Shown: positions 1 to 8,611 of the stretch, piece after piece
How positions within the stretch are numbered: position 1 is the stretch's first letter
How the letters are laid out: the number at the start of each line of letters is the position of its first letter
Origin: CBDCVD01 sp965224015
Lineage (GTDB): Bacteria; Pseudomonadota; Alphaproteobacteria; Rhizobiales; CBDCVD01
Assembly: GCA_965224015.1 (NCBI GenBank)
Contig: OZ245032.1
Span: forward strand, 2,480,001-2,544,000
DNA: 64,000 nt
Reading direction: 5' to 3'
Translations under genes and position numbers: made by a program
The notes under the pieces: generated by a model
Told to the model about the DNA's origin: nothing
The model's database searches: none
Seen by the model: the letters and a program-made list of their open reading frames with translations, nothing else

Positions 1-1
1 C

Positions 2-388
2 ACCGTCGTGGAACTGCTTGAAAGCCTCGGCGTACCACGAACACTAATGCGTGTTGCGGCCTATGACGCCAACGATCCCGCCGCTGCGGCACCGATCAAA
101 CTGGTGTTTGATCGCCCCAAGGCTGTCACTGGAGACTGCGGTCTTTGGCCCGATCGTCTGGGCGTTGACCTGAAAAACAGGAACCATTGGAACTTCGGCT
201 GTGCCTATCAAAAGAATATTGCCGCAATGATTGACAATCCTCAGGACCTTGTACGACCAAGAGCGCAAACACCTGCGGATGTTGCGCGGCGCATGGTGGT
301 CATCGACGATTATCGCCAGGGTAATGCGACGAGTTCGGACTATGGTGACGATCAGGCTCCGATCGCCGACGTGCCTGCGCCGTTCTAG
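2..388 (+). CDS. cpaD: CpaD pilus assembly lipoprotein, 3' part (5' end cut by window)
   Basis: This is the C-terminal part of a Tad/Flp pilus biogenesis protein of the CpaD family, an outer-membrane-associated lipoprotein of the pilus secretion machine. The frame is open from the first bases, so the true start lies upstream of the window. The motif NFGCAYQKNIAAMIDNP followed by DLVRPR is the typical CpaD C-terminal signature. It is followed directly by cpaE, cpaF, tadB and tadC on the same strand, the usual order of the locus. The last 30 residues are polar and probably flexible. The signal peptide and lipobox are not visible here because the 5' end is missing. Confidence 0.85.
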   Translation, partial: TVVELLESLGVPRTLMRVAAYDANDPAAAAPIKLVFDRPKAVTGDCGLWPDRLGVDLKNRNHWNFGCAYQKNIAAMIDNPQDLVRPRAQTPADVARRMVVIDDYRQGNATSSDYGDDQAPIADVPAPF

Positions 389-482
389 GGTTGGTTATGC
401 GTTGTTTCCTCAAGGCTTGCCCCCTTGTTTGCATTTGAGGTTGGCTTGAGAGAGACGGTATGAACTTTCGTTGAGACAGATT

Positions 483-1769
483 ATGAGTGGTAGAATGGAC
501 CCCGCAGCAAGTGAACAATTACAGTCAATCCCCCCGGCAGACGCGACCCCGGCTGTTGATGTCAGACCGGTTCCACGGGTTTCGGTACAGGCATTTTGCG
601 ACAGCCAGGATGTCTCCCAGGTGATTCAGGAAGCCGGTAATGACCGGCGCATGGCAAAGGCCAATGTGGCTGTCCACCCCGGAGGCATTAGCGGTGCCTT
701 GAGCATGTACGCCAACGCGCCCACCCCGAACGTCATTATTTTGGAAAGCTCCCTGCCGGCAGAGCAAATGCTGTCCGAGCTGGACCGACTGGCTGAGGTT
801 TGCGATGCGGGCACGCAGGTCATCGTTATTGGGCAAACCAACGACGTTATTCTTTATCGTGAGTTGATCAAGCGTGGGATCAGCGAGTATCTGGTCAAGC
901 CTTTAACCCCCCTTGCGGTGCTGGCTTCTGTCTCTGATCTTTTTGCCAAGGAGCAGTCTGAACCTTTGGGGCGGGTGTTTGCCTTTTATGGCGCCAAGGG
1001 TGGCGTGGGCTCCAGTACCATCGCTCATAATGTCGCCTGGGCGATCTCACAGATTAGCGGCAAGAGCGCGGTTCTGCTGGATCTGGACCTGCCGTTCGGT
1101 ACCGCTGGCATGGACTTCAACCAGGATCCGGGTCACGGAATTGGTGATGCCATCTTTTCGTCGGACCGGCTGGATGACATGTTTCTCGACCGTATATTGT
1201 CCAAATGTTCGGATCAGTTAAGTCTGCTGGCGGCGCCTGCGACATTGGACCGGGAATATGATTTGGCCGCCGACAGTTTTGACCAGATCATAGAACTGGC
1301 GCAGTCGAGCACACCGATCGTAATCCTTGATGTGCCGAACGGATGGTCGAGTTGGACAAAACGGGTATTGACCGGCGCGGACGAGATCATCGTTACCGCC
1401 AGTCCGGCGCTTGCGGATCTGCGCAATACAAAACACGTTATCGATACATTGAATGAAAGCCGACGCAATGACGCTTTACCGCAGATGGTTCTCAATCAGG
1501 TCGGGGTTCCAAAGCGCCCCGAGATTAAGGAAGCGGATTTTGTCAGCACGCTGAACGCCGAATTACTGGCAACGATGCCCTTTGAGGCGCAGGTATTCGG
1601 GGTGGCGGCGAACAATGGGCAGATGATTTCCGAGGCGGCGCCAAAGTCAAAGATTGCCGCGCAGTTTGTCGAGATTGCCACAAAACTTACCGGAGGCACC
1701 ACACAGGCACCAAGCAAGTCGGGGTTAGGGTCACTACTGGGCATGATGCGCAAGAAAGAAGCGTCGTAG
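483..1769 (+). CDS. cpaE: CpaE, receiver-like/ParA-type ATPase of the Tad pilus
   Basis: This is a 428-residue cytoplasmic protein that helps localise the Tad pilus machinery in Caulobacter-type systems. Residues about 35-150 resemble a degenerate response-regulator receiver domain (ending near YLVKPLTPLAVL). Residues about 160-400 form a MinD/ParA-like P-loop ATPase with a deviant Walker A, KGGVGSS, at about 172-178, and a following LLDLDLPFG segment. A TTG at 471 would add four residues. The ATG at 483 is preferred because it is a standard start codon, although its ribosome site is weak. It lies 94 bp after cpaD and 10 bp before cpaF, so co-transcription is likely. Confidence 0.9.
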   Translation: MSGRMDPAASEQLQSIPPADATPAVDVRPVPRVSVQAFCDSQDVSQVIQEAGNDRRMAKANVAVHPGGISGALSMYANAPTPNVIILESSLPAEQMLSELDRLAEVCDAGTQVIVIGQTNDVILYRELIKRGISEYLVKPLTPLAVLASVSDLFAKEQSEPLGRVFAFYGAKGGVGSSTIAHNVAWAISQISGKSAVLLDLDLPFGTAGMDFNQDPGHGIGDAIFSSDRLDDMFLDRILSKCSDQLSLLAAPATLDREYDLAADSFDQIIELAQSSTPIVILDVPNGWSSWTKRVLTGADEIIVTASPALADLRNTKHVIDTLNESRRNDALPQMVLNQVGVPKRPEIKEADFVSTLNAELLATMPFEAQVFGVAANNGQMISEAAPKSKIAAQFVEIATKLTGGTTQAPSKSGLGSLLGMMRKKEAS

Positions 1770-1779
1770 AGGATAGGTT

Positions 1780-3387
1780 ATGTTTGGAAAACGAGGCGGC
1801 AAAACCCCACCGGCACAAGGGCCTGCAGGACCGGCGCAACCGGCTCCCGCGCGTCCGGCGCCACCGGCTCCCGCGCCTCCAGCGCAACCGGTAACCCCAC
1901 CCGCGACCGGGCAGCCAGCGCCGTCCCCACCCGATACAGTGGCGGCGCCACCGGCGCCTGAGATTACCCCCGATATGATGTCAGATTCGACCTCGGTTGT
2001 GGTGAGTGGCGAGGCGAGCGCTCCGGGCCGTGATTTCAAATCGCCGACGCAACCGGCAGAGGTCTTTAAGACCGGTCGTAGACGCTCAGAAGAGTATTAC
2101 GATACCAAGACAACGGTCTTTACCACCCTCATTGAGACGATCGATTTGTCTCAGGTCTCACAAATGGACGTTGCCGACGCGCGCGACGAAATTCGTGATA
2201 TCGTCAGTGAGATTATCCAGGCAAAAGGCATTGTCATGTCGATTGCCAAGCAGGAAGAGTTGCTTGAGGATATTTGTAACGATGTCCTCGGCTTTGGTCC
2301 GTTGGAGCCGCTTTTGGCGCGCGACGACATTGCCGACATTATGGTGAACGGCGCTGATACGACTTACATTGAGGTTGACGGCAAGATTCAGGAAACCGAC
2401 GTTCATTTTCGCGACAATTCTCAATTGCTGAACGTTTGCCAGCGTATTGTAAGCCAGGTTGGCCGTCGGGTGGATGAGGCCAGCCCCATTTGCGACGCGC
2501 GTCTGGCTGATGGATCGCGGGTCAACGTAATCGCCCCGCCCCTGGCCATCGACGGACCGGCGTTGACAATCCGCAAGTTTAAAAAGGACAAACTTACACT
2601 CCAGCAATTGGTTAATTTCGGGTCCATCACCAATGAGGGCGCGGAGGTCCTGGCGGTGATCGGGCGCGTGCGCTGCAACACGATCATTTCCGGCGGTACG
2701 GGCTCTGGCAAAACGACGCTCCTGAATTGCCTAACGGGGTTTATCGATCACGACGAGCGCGTCATCACCTGTGAGGATACGGCGGAGTTGCAGTTGCAGC
2801 AGCCCCATACGGTTCGCCTTGAGACGCGCCCGCCCAACCTGGAAGGCGAGGGCGAGGTGACGATGACGGATCTGGTAAAGAACTGTCTGCGCATGCGCCC
2901 TGAGCGGATTATTGTTGGTGAGGTGCGTGGCCCGGAAGCGTTTGACCTGTTGCAGGCCATGAACACCGGCCACGACGGATCGATGGGAACGCTCCATGCC
3001 AATTCCCCGCGCGAGGCCCTGTCGCGACTGGAGTCGATGATCACCATGGGTGGTTATGGGCTGGCACAGCGCACCATCAGGGAAATGATCGTGGGGTCTG
3101 TTGATGTTATCATTCAGGCCTCACGACTGCGTGATGGCTCGCGCCGGATAACACATATTTCAGAAGTTATTGCTATGGAGGGCGATGTTATCGTCACGCA
3201 GGATCTGTTTGTTTACGATATGCTTGGCGAGACAGAGAGCGGCCAACTGATGGGTCGCCATCGCTCAACAGGTATTGGCAGGCCGAAGTTCTGGGATCGC
3301 GCGCGATACTTTGGTGAAGAAGAGCGTCTGGCGGCGGCCCTTGATGCGGCGGATATCGGCGAGCACGGGCATGCAATGGAAGGTTAG
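1780..3387 (+). CDS. cpaF: CpaF/TadA pilus assembly secretion ATPase
   Basis: This is a 535-residue hexameric type II/IV secretion ATPase that powers Flp pilin polymerisation at the inner membrane. Residues 10-55 are rich in proline and alanine (low complexity, many PAPPAP-like steps). The central and C-terminal part is a classic CpaF core: Walker A GGTGSGKTT at 305-313, a RMRPERIIVGEVRG Walker B/Asp-box region, and a MNTGHDGSMGTLHANSPREA His-box. The start ATG is 10 bp after cpaE and has an AGAGGATAGG ribosome site. The gene ends just before a GTCTT microsatellite. Confidence 0.95.
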   Translation: MFGKRGGKTPPAQGPAGPAQPAPARPAPPAPAPPAQPVTPPATGQPAPSPPDTVAAPPAPEITPDMMSDSTSVVVSGEASAPGRDFKSPTQPAEVFKTGRRRSEEYYDTKTTVFTTLIETIDLSQVSQMDVADARDEIRDIVSEIIQAKGIVMSIAKQEELLEDICNDVLGFGPLEPLLARDDIADIMVNGADTTYIEVDGKIQETDVHFRDNSQLLNVCQRIVSQVGRRVDEASPICDARLADGSRVNVIAPPLAIDGPALTIRKFKKDKLTLQQLVNFGSITNEGAEVLAVIGRVRCNTIISGGTGSGKTTLLNCLTGFIDHDERVITCEDTAELQLQQPHTVRLETRPPNLEGEGEVTMTDLVKNCLRMRPERIIVGEVRGPEAFDLLQAMNTGHDGSMGTLHANSPREALSRLESMITMGGYGLAQRTIREMIVGSVDVIIQASRLRDGSRRITHISEVIAMEGDVIVTQDLFVYDMLGETESGQLMGRHRSTGIGRPKFWDRARYFGEEERLAAALDAADIGEHGHAMEG

Positions 3388-3391
3388 GCAT

Positions 3392-3416
3392 GTCTTGTCT
3401 TGTCTTGTCTTGTCTT
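3392..3416 (+). repeat. GTCTT pentanucleotide tandem repeat (5 copies)
   Basis: Five perfect copies of GTCTT start 4 bp after the cpaF stop, in the 133-bp gap before tadB. A 5-bp unit can change length by slippage. It lies outside coding sequence, so it could only affect readthrough or spacing within the pilus operon. Confidence 0.9.
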
Positions 3417-3520
3417 AATCTTATCCATTGAGACATGACGCGCTTCAGGGTCGTCCGGCCCGGTAAATCGGACTGAACTGGTCACATGTTGCTCTTGCAT
3501 CGCATATTGTGGAGTCGAAA

Positions 3521-4519
3521 GTGAATCGCACTTTCATCATTTTTATTCTTGCCATGACCAGCGCCGTTGGTGTTGGCGCCCTGTTTTATGCGTTTTTGGA
3601 ATCGCGGATTGGGGTGGCCGCGCGCCAGCGCAAGCGCTTGCAGGGTGTTCAGGCAAGCGGAGCCATTGCGGCTACCACGAAAAAAAAGCCCGCGGGAAAA
3701 ACCAACCGCCAGTTGGTTCAGGACGCGCTTAAGGATATTGATGAAAAGAACGCGAGCAAGAAAAGAGGCCGCACCACCCTATCACATTTGTTAAGGCAAT
3801 CGGGCTCCAGTTGGTCGAAGACGCAATATTACATTTTGTCGTTTATTTGCGGTCTGGTGCTGGTGTTTGTCGGGTTTGTGATGCGCTTGCCCATGCCGGC
3901 ACTGAGTTTGCCGGCGGTGTTTATTGTCGGGGCTTTGGGATTACCGCGTTGGTTTTTGCTGCAAAAGCGCAAGCGTCGGTTTAAGGCCTTCCTGTTGGAA
4001 TTTCCCAACTCAATTGACGTGATTGTTCGCGGCGTAAAAGCGGGGCTGCCGCTGCATGAGTGTTTGAAAATTATTGCCGCCGAGGCAAAAGAGCCGGTTT
4101 GCGACGAGTTCCGAAAAGTAGTTGAGAATCAGTCGTTAGGAATGCCTCTGACCGAGGCGCTTGATGTCCTGTGTCGGGATATTCCGCTTCCCGAAACAAA
4201 CTTTTTTGCCATCTCCATTGCCATTCAGCAGCAAACCGGCGGTAATTTGTCAGAGGTTCTCGACAACCTTTCCGGCGTTTTGCGCAGTCGCAAGCTCATG
4301 GATGCAAAGATCAAGGCAATGGCTGCCGAGGCGAAAGCCTCAGCAGGCATTATCGGTTCATTGCCTCCACTGGTCATGGCTGTTGTGTCGGTAACCTCGC
4401 CGGATTACATGGTGCCTCTGTTTACGACGGATACGGGAAACCTGCTTTTGGTGATCGCCTTTGGAATGATGTTCTTTGGCATTATGGTCATGCGCAAGAT
4501 GATCAACTTTGATTACTAG
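3521..4519 (+). CDS. tadB: TadB inner-membrane pilus platform protein
   Basis: This is a 332-residue polytopic inner-membrane protein that forms the Tad pilus assembly platform together with TadC. There is an N-terminal transmembrane helix, a basic cytoplasmic stretch at about 40-90, further hydrophobic helices at about 110-155, and a T2SSF (GspF-like) domain with LEFPNSIDVIVRGVKAGLPL near its start. Two C-terminal helices close the protein. A GTG at 3509 would give 336 residues. The GTG at 3521 is chosen because GGAG lies 6 nt upstream. The stop codon TAG is part of the CTAG that begins the repeat element at 4516, so the element abuts the gene exactly. Confidence 0.9.
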   Translation: MNRTFIIFILAMTSAVGVGALFYAFLESRIGVAARQRKRLQGVQASGAIAATTKKKPAGKTNRQLVQDALKDIDEKNASKKRGRTTLSHLLRQSGSSWSKTQYYILSFICGLVLVFVGFVMRLPMPALSLPAVFIVGALGLPRWFLLQKRKRRFKAFLLEFPNSIDVIVRGVKAGLPLHECLKIIAAEAKEPVCDEFRKVVENQSLGMPLTEALDVLCRDIPLPETNFFAISIAIQQQTGGNLSEVLDNLSGVLRSRKLMDAKIKAMAAEAKASAGIIGSLPPLVMAVVSVTSPDYMVPLFTTDTGNLLLVIAFGMMFFGIMVMRKMINFDY

Positions 4520-4789
4520 AGCGTATCAGGTTTTAATGGAACCATTCTGACGGCGCGATTTTGCGACAAGATGGGCCTTAAGTCTCGCAGGATATAGTGG
4601 GGCTATTTGCAAGAGACTTAAGGCCTATATTGGTGCAAAAGCGCCCCTTCGGGTTTCCGATTGGCGCAACGCCCACGCCCAAGCCGCTCTTGAGAGATGG
4701 ATAAACATCGCTCTTCGATCGCCTTGAGTGGGAATCGCCTCGCCAATCGAGAAACAGAATGGATTCTATTAAGACCTGACACGCTCTAG
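4516..4789. mobile_element. Family B MITE-like element (CTAG-bounded, ~30-bp inverted ends)
   Basis: A 274-bp non-coding element fills most of the tadB-tadC gap. Its left end (TAGAGCGTATCAGGTTTTAA) and the inverted right end (TTAAGACCTGACACGCTCTA) match over about 33 bp with few differences. Both ends lie in CTAG. The interior (GATGGATAAACATCGCTCTT) recurs at 40968-41106 and, inverted and diverged, at 51770-51926. The left CTAG supplies the tadB stop codon. It encodes no transposase, so it would need one supplied in trans; IS5- or IS630-type enzymes are plausible. Confidence 0.8.
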
Positions 4790-4852
4790 ATCAGCCACGA
4801 AGCCGCTACTGTCCTACTGTCGGCGAACGGGCGGTTTGAAAGGGATTAATCA

Positions 4853-5821
4853 ATGCCCTCACTGGTAGAAACATTTTCAGATCCGCGGATCCTTATAACG
4901 TTGCTGATCGTGGTTGCGGTTTTCGCCACGGTGATAACGCTGTTCTTACCGTTTCTCAAAAAGGACATGCTGAGTCAGCGCATGAAGGAAGTCACCCTTG
5001 AGAGTAAGCGTATTCGCAAGCGTGAGCGCGAAAAGCTGGGCAAGAAAGCCACCCTGCGCGGCTCCAGCGCCGGGATTTATGAAAGAATATCCAATCTTCT
5101 TAATCTGGAGAAAGCGTTTCTCGATAGTGAGACGAAGTCACGCCTGCGCATGGCTGGATTTCGTGGTCAGCGGCCGGTCTATGTTTACCTGACGGCGCGC
5201 ATTATCGTGCCTATTGTCGTGTTTGCCCTGGCGCTGCTTTACTTTTTTGTTCTCGCACCGCACATCGAGCAGCCACCTTTCATGAAGGTGGTCTTTTCCA
5301 TTGGTGCGGGGATCATCGCGACGTTCCTTCCGGTGGTCTATTTGCGCAACCTGATAAACAAACGCCAGACCTCGGTTGCGCGCGCATGGCCGGACGCGCT
5401 TGATCTGATGCTTGTGTGCGTTCAGTCTGGCATGTCGGTTGAGAATGCCTTTGCCCGTGTATCGCGGGAGGTTGGAGCGAACTCCATCCCGTTAGCCGAG
5501 GAACTGGCGTTAACCAAGGCTGAGCTGTCCTATCTGCAAAGACGCCGCGACGCTTATGAGAACCTTGGCAAGCGAACGGGGCTGGATCAGGTGCGCGCTT
5601 TGACCACAAGCCTCATCCAGGCGGAACGCTATGGAACACCTGTGGGGCAGGCGTTACGGGTCCTGGCGAAGGAAAGCCGTGACCTGCGCATGGCCAATGC
5701 TGAAAGAAAGGCGGCCGCATTGCCGCCGAAACTGACCGTACCGATGATTCTGTTTTTTCTGCCGGCGTTGGTTATTGTCATTACCGGGCCTGCGGGCATC
5801 CGCGTTTCACAAACGTTCTAG
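4853..5821 (+). CDS. tadC: TadC inner-membrane pilus platform protein
   Basis: This is a 322-residue partner of TadB in the Tad pilus inner-membrane platform. There is an N-terminal transmembrane helix (residues 12-35), a basic linker, two helices around 110-165, and a T2SSF domain from about 180 (RAWPDALDLMLVCVQSGMSVENAF) to 305, ending in a hydrophobic helix. The start ATG has GGGATT 9 nt upstream. The family B element separates it from tadB by 333 bp, unusually far for this pair, so it may depend on readthrough or on its own promoter. Its stop TAG is also CTAG, followed by a diverged B-type end (GTGTGTCAGGTCTTA). Confidence 0.92.
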   Translation: MPSLVETFSDPRILITLLIVVAVFATVITLFLPFLKKDMLSQRMKEVTLESKRIRKREREKLGKKATLRGSSAGIYERISNLLNLEKAFLDSETKSRLRMAGFRGQRPVYVYLTARIIVPIVVFALALLYFFVLAPHIEQPPFMKVVFSIGAGIIATFLPVVYLRNLINKRQTSVARAWPDALDLMLVCVQSGMSVENAFARVSREVGANSIPLAEELALTKAELSYLQRRRDAYENLGKRTGLDQVRALTTSLIQAERYGTPVGQALRVLAKESRDLRMANAERKAAALPPKLTVPMILFFLPALVIVITGPAGIRVSQTF

Positions 5822-5838
5822 CAGTGTGTCAGGTCTTA

Positions 5839-5853
5839 TACCAGCGGTATTGG
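5839..5853 (-). repeat. Family A end fragment
   Basis: TACCAGCGGTAT preceded by TTA matches the right end of the 101-bp family A element in reverse. The rest is missing, and the DUF1640 duplication unit starts immediately after it. Confidence 0.65.
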
Positions 5854-5933
5854 ATGGGCAAAGCCCAACGTGTTTCGTGTACGCATAGACTTGCTGGAAC
5901 CACTATCTGCCAACAATAGGCAGATAGCCAAAA

Positions 5934-6224
5934 CTACACTGGCCAGAACGAACGCAATACAAGCAACAGAACGCCAAAGCCAATGCCGGACACAAGCCAC
6001 TGCACCATGTCAAGTCTGGCACGCAAAGGCGCAACAGCAAGTTCTATCTCCTGCCTTACCTGAGCAACATCTTTACGTACAAGTTCGATATCATGTTTTG
6101 TCGCCACCGAATCACGCAAAGCCACGTCTAGGGCGTCCGCTTGCGCTTCCGCCTGTTCACGGGCAACTCCCGACTTTTCCAGACGGGCAACATAGGTCAA
6201 TTTATCAAAGGTAACAGTGCTCAT
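5934..6224 (-). CDS. DUF1640-like coiled-coil membrane protein (paralogue 1)
   Basis: This 96-residue protein has a helical, charged N-terminal part (residues 8-70, probable coiled coil) and one C-terminal transmembrane helix ending in LRSFWPV. The layout matches the DUF1640/CCDC90-like family, whose eukaryotic relatives sit in the mitochondrial inner membrane. The bacterial function is unknown to me. The last ~20 residues are identical to those of the paralogue at 6510-6821, while the middle differs in sequence and length. The ATG has no strong ribosome site. Confidence 0.7.
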   Translation of the reverse strand: MSTVTFDKLTYVARLEKSGVAREQAEAQADALDVALRDSVATKHDIELVRKDVAQVRQEIELAVAPLRARLDMVQWLVSGIGFGVLLLVLRSFWPV

Positions 6225-6324
6225 AGCTTATATATACGCCAGCCACCCGGGGTGCAAAAACAATGAATGCAGGGCGGTACTTTTCCGGCTTTTTCACATT
6301 CAACTCCATAGGCAGAACCCATAA

Positions 6325-6425
6325 TACCAAGGGTCCTTAGCAAGGGCTCATGGATTAGCGTCTGTCAAGTGCGTTATCAAGGCCCCACCCCAGTCGGCGT
6401 GTCTATAATGCCAATACCGCTGGCA
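6325..6425 (+). mobile_element. Family A 101-bp element
   Basis: A full-length copy whose right end is GGCA instead of GGTA. It is flanked by TAA on the left and TGA on the right (imperfect T-N-A duplication). It lies upstream of the first DUF1640 gene and between the two duplication units. Confidence 0.85.
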
Positions 6426-6509
6426 TGAGATGGGCAAAGCCCAACGTGTTTCGTGTACGCATGGACTTGCTGGAACCACTATCTGCCAACAATGGGCAGA
6501 TAGCCGAAA

Positions 6510-6821
6510 CTACACTGGCCAGAACGAACGCAATACAAGCAACAGAACGCCAAAGCCAATGCCGGACACAAGCCACTTGACCATGGCGAGTTCAGCCCCA
6601 ATGACGCTCACCTTGGTATCAACAGCGTCTATTCTAGCACCTAGACGTGTTTCTTGGTCGCGCAAATCAGCTTTTGTGGCAAGATTCTCGCTCACAGCCT
6701 TTGCCTGGTCTTCGGCAAATGCAGCCTGTTCCTCGGCCAGGGTCTCGGCTTGGCGCTCGGTGAACCCGGCTTCCTCAAGGCGCTTGGCGAACTTCAGGGT
6801 ATCGAAGGTCAGAATGTTCAT
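6510..6821 (-). CDS. DUF1640-like coiled-coil membrane protein (paralogue 2)
   Basis: This 103-residue paralogue of the gene at 5934-6224 starts MNILTFDTLKFAKRLEEAGF, continues with a glutamate/alanine/glutamine-rich coiled-coil region at about 20-80, and ends in the same C-terminal membrane helix. The N-terminal pattern (TFDxLxxxxRLExxG) and C-terminus are shared and the centre is different. A constant membrane anchor with a variable coiled coil suggests that the two proteins may form different oligomers. Function is unknown. Its own copy of the upstream region ends in the family A element at 6918-7018. Confidence 0.72.
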   Translation of the reverse strand: MNILTFDTLKFAKRLEEAGFTERQAETLAEEQAAFAEDQAKAVSENLATKADLRDQETRLGARIDAVDTKVSVIGAELAMVKWLVSGIGFGVLLLVLRSFWPV

Positions 6822-6917
6822 GGCTTATATATACGCGATCAGGGGTGCAAAAACAATGAAGGCAGGGAGCGACTTTTCCGACTTTTTCACATTCAACTCC
6901 ATAGGCAGAACCCATAA

Positions 6918-7018
6918 TACCAAGGGTCTTTAACAATGACTCATGGCTTAGCGTCAAGCAAGTATGTTATCAAGGCAGTACACCAGTCGGCGTGTATATA
7001 AAGCCTATACCGCTGGTA
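6918..7018 (+). mobile_element. Family A 101-bp element
   Basis: A full-length copy with TACC and GGTA ends. It has a perfect TAA target duplication at 6915-6917 and 7019-7021. Confidence 0.92.
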
Positions 7019-7027
7019 TAAAGCCGC

Positions 7028-7055
7028 GAGAAAAAATCCCTTATCCATAACCGGG
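7028..7055 (-). repeat. Family D repeat fragment
   Basis: GAGAAAAAATCCCTTATCCA followed by TAACCGGGA matches the inner part of the family D repeats at 24856 and 29206. It directly precedes the corC stop. Confidence 0.6.
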
Positions 7056-7056
7056 A

Positions 7057-8118
7057 TCAGCCAGGGTCAGGGGCGGCTTGGCTTTCCGGCAGCCGCGTTG
7101 AGCGGCGCCTGTGGATGCGTATGGACTTGATGCGGCGCGGGTCAGCGTCGAGGACTTCAAATTCAACCCCAAAATCCGTTGTTATCAGTTCGCCGCGCAC
7201 CGGCACCCGGCCCAGTATTGTGAAAACCAGTCCCCCAAGACTGTCCACGTCATCCGTCGCCTCTGCCAACGCCATGCGTGTACCGGTTGCCTTCTCCAGG
7301 TCCTCAAGCGAGATCTTGGCATCGACCACATAGGTGCCATCGTCGCGCCGGGTGACGAGCGGCGCTTCATTATCATGCTCGTCCTCAATATCGCCCACGA
7401 CCGTTTCCACCAAATCCTCGATTGTCAGCAGGCCGTCGGTGCCACCATATTCGTCAATAACCAGGGCCATGTGAATGCGGCTTGCCTGCATTTTCGTCAA
7501 GAGATCGGCCACATGCATGGAGGGCGGGACGAAAAGTACAGGGCGAACAATATCAATATCTCCCAGTTTTGTGGCCAAGGTATCTGCGTCTTCGCCAATC
7601 CAGGTTGTCCCATTGCTCTTTTGGCCGTTTTTCGTCTTTGCCTTTGTGGCGCCGCTATTGGTGTGATCATAAAGCCACGCCCATAGATCCTTTTGGTGCA
7701 CAAGGCCGACCGGATCATCAAGTGTATCGCGAAAAACCGGAACCCGAGAATGCTCCGAGTCGCGAAAAACCTTGATAACCGCGCTCAAGGGCGCTGCCGC
7801 CTCGACCCCCACCACCTCGGCGCGCGGCACCATGACATCGTCAATACGCATGCGATGTAGGTGTAAAACGTTGGCCAGCATCAGCCGTTCTTCGGGGGAA
7901 AAACTGCGTCCCTCAGCGTCCCGCAGCAAGGATCGCTCCAGGCGTTCGCGCAAGGAGACAGGCTTGCTCGACTGCATCAATATGCGTTTTTTTATGTGCC
8001 GCAACAGGTCCGCAAACGGACTGTCGGGCTCATCTTGCATGGCCGCTGTTGGCTTTGCTGCCGCCTCGGGAGACGGGGTGTCGGTGGGTTTTTCAGGCGC
8101 GGGTGCTGGGTTCGTCAT
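7057..8118 (-). CDS. CorC/HlyC-type CBS-domain protein
   Basis: This is a 353-residue soluble protein of the CorC/YbeX (hemolysin C) family. Residues 1-35 are proline/alanine-rich and probably disordered. A CBS pair spans about 85-250 (MVPRAEVVGVEA, HSRVPVFRDTLDDPVGLVHQKDL, VIDEYGGTDGLLTIEDLVE). The CorC_HlyC transporter-associated domain follows at about 265-340. No DUF21 membrane region is present, so it is the short form. Its start overlaps ybeY by 26 bp, indicating coupling with the miaB-phoH-ybeY operon. Magnesium/cobalt homeostasis is the usual proposal for the family. An lnt gene, often next, does not follow here. Confidence 0.9.
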   Translation of the reverse strand: MTNPAPAPEKPTDTPSPEAAAKPTAAMQDEPDSPFADLLRHIKKRILMQSSKPVSLRERLERSLLRDAEGRSFSPEERLMLANVLHLHRMRIDDVMVPRAEVVGVEAAAPLSAVIKVFRDSEHSRVPVFRDTLDDPVGLVHQKDLWAWLYDHTNSGATKAKTKNGQKSNGTTWIGEDADTLATKLGDIDIVRPVLFVPPSMHVADLLTKMQASRIHMALVIDEYGGTDGLLTIEDLVETVVGDIEDEHDNEAPLVTRRDDGTYVVDAKISLEDLEKATGTRMALAEATDDVDSLGGLVFTILGRVPVRGELITTDFGVEFEVLDADPRRIKSIRIHRRRSTRLPESQAAPDPG

Positions 8119-8611
8119 AAGGGTCGGGAATCATCAGTTCACGTAATATTCTTGTCTCAAGATCTTGCATGGTCCGGGCATTGTCATCAGTATTATGATG
8201 ATATCCTACTAAATGTAGAAATCCATGAACGATCAGGTGGGTAAGATGGTTGATAAAGGGTATCCGATCACGGTCTGCTTCGCGTTCTATTGTCTCATAA
8301 GCAACAATAATATCCCCTAAAAGAGCCGGTTTTGTGTTTTCGGCGATCTTGTCGCAAGCCGCGGGAAACGACAGAACATTGGTAGCCGCATTGCGTCCAC
8401 GCCAGTGGGCGTTGAGCCTGCGCATATGGGCGTCGTCGGTGAGCACGACGCACAGTTCGAAAGGCCAGGCGGCATCAAGCCCAGCATGCCGGGCAGCACA
8501 CACCAGCACCTCGGTAATATGCGCTTTCAGGGCCGACCGCCGCGGCCACGGTCCCGCCTGGCAAATCGTATCCAGCCTGAGCCTCACCGAATATTCATCG
8601 CTTGAGGGCAT
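8093..8611 (-). CDS. ybeY: Endoribonuclease YbeY (16S rRNA maturation)
   Basis: This is a 172-residue zinc-dependent endoribonuclease acting in 16S rRNA 3' end processing and ribosome quality control. The metal site H-x3-H-x5-H is visible as HGFLHLVGYHH (His129, His133, His139). A longer frame exists upstream, but the ATG at 8611 is chosen because it gives the normal family length and overlaps the phoH end by only 17 bp. Its 3' end overlaps corC. The order miaB-phoH-ybeY-corC is widely conserved. Confidence 0.95.
   Translation of the reverse strand: MPSSDEYSVRLRLDTICQAGPWPRRSALKAHITEVLVCAARHAGLDAAWPFELCVVLTDDAHMRRLNAHWRGRNAATNVLSFPAACDKIAENTKPALLGDIIVAYETIEREADRDRIPFINHLTHLIVHGFLHLVGYHHNTDDNARTMQDLETRILRELMIPDPYDEPSTRA

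Larger units (their letters stand above)
5854..7018. repeat. Tandem segmental duplication carrying two DUF1640 genes
   Basis: Two units of about 580 bp lie head to tail, about 5854-6428 and 6429-7018. Each begins GATGGGCAAAGCCCAACGTG, runs through a minus-strand DUF1640 gene, shares an upstream region (CTTTTTCACATTCAACTCCA) and ends in a family A element. The outer parts are nearly identical. The gene middle has diverged strongly. Confidence 0.85.

Noticed and set aside
4516..4789. An insertion sequence with its own transposase
   Set aside because: There is no coding frame of useful length in the element, only inverted ends and a short interior.
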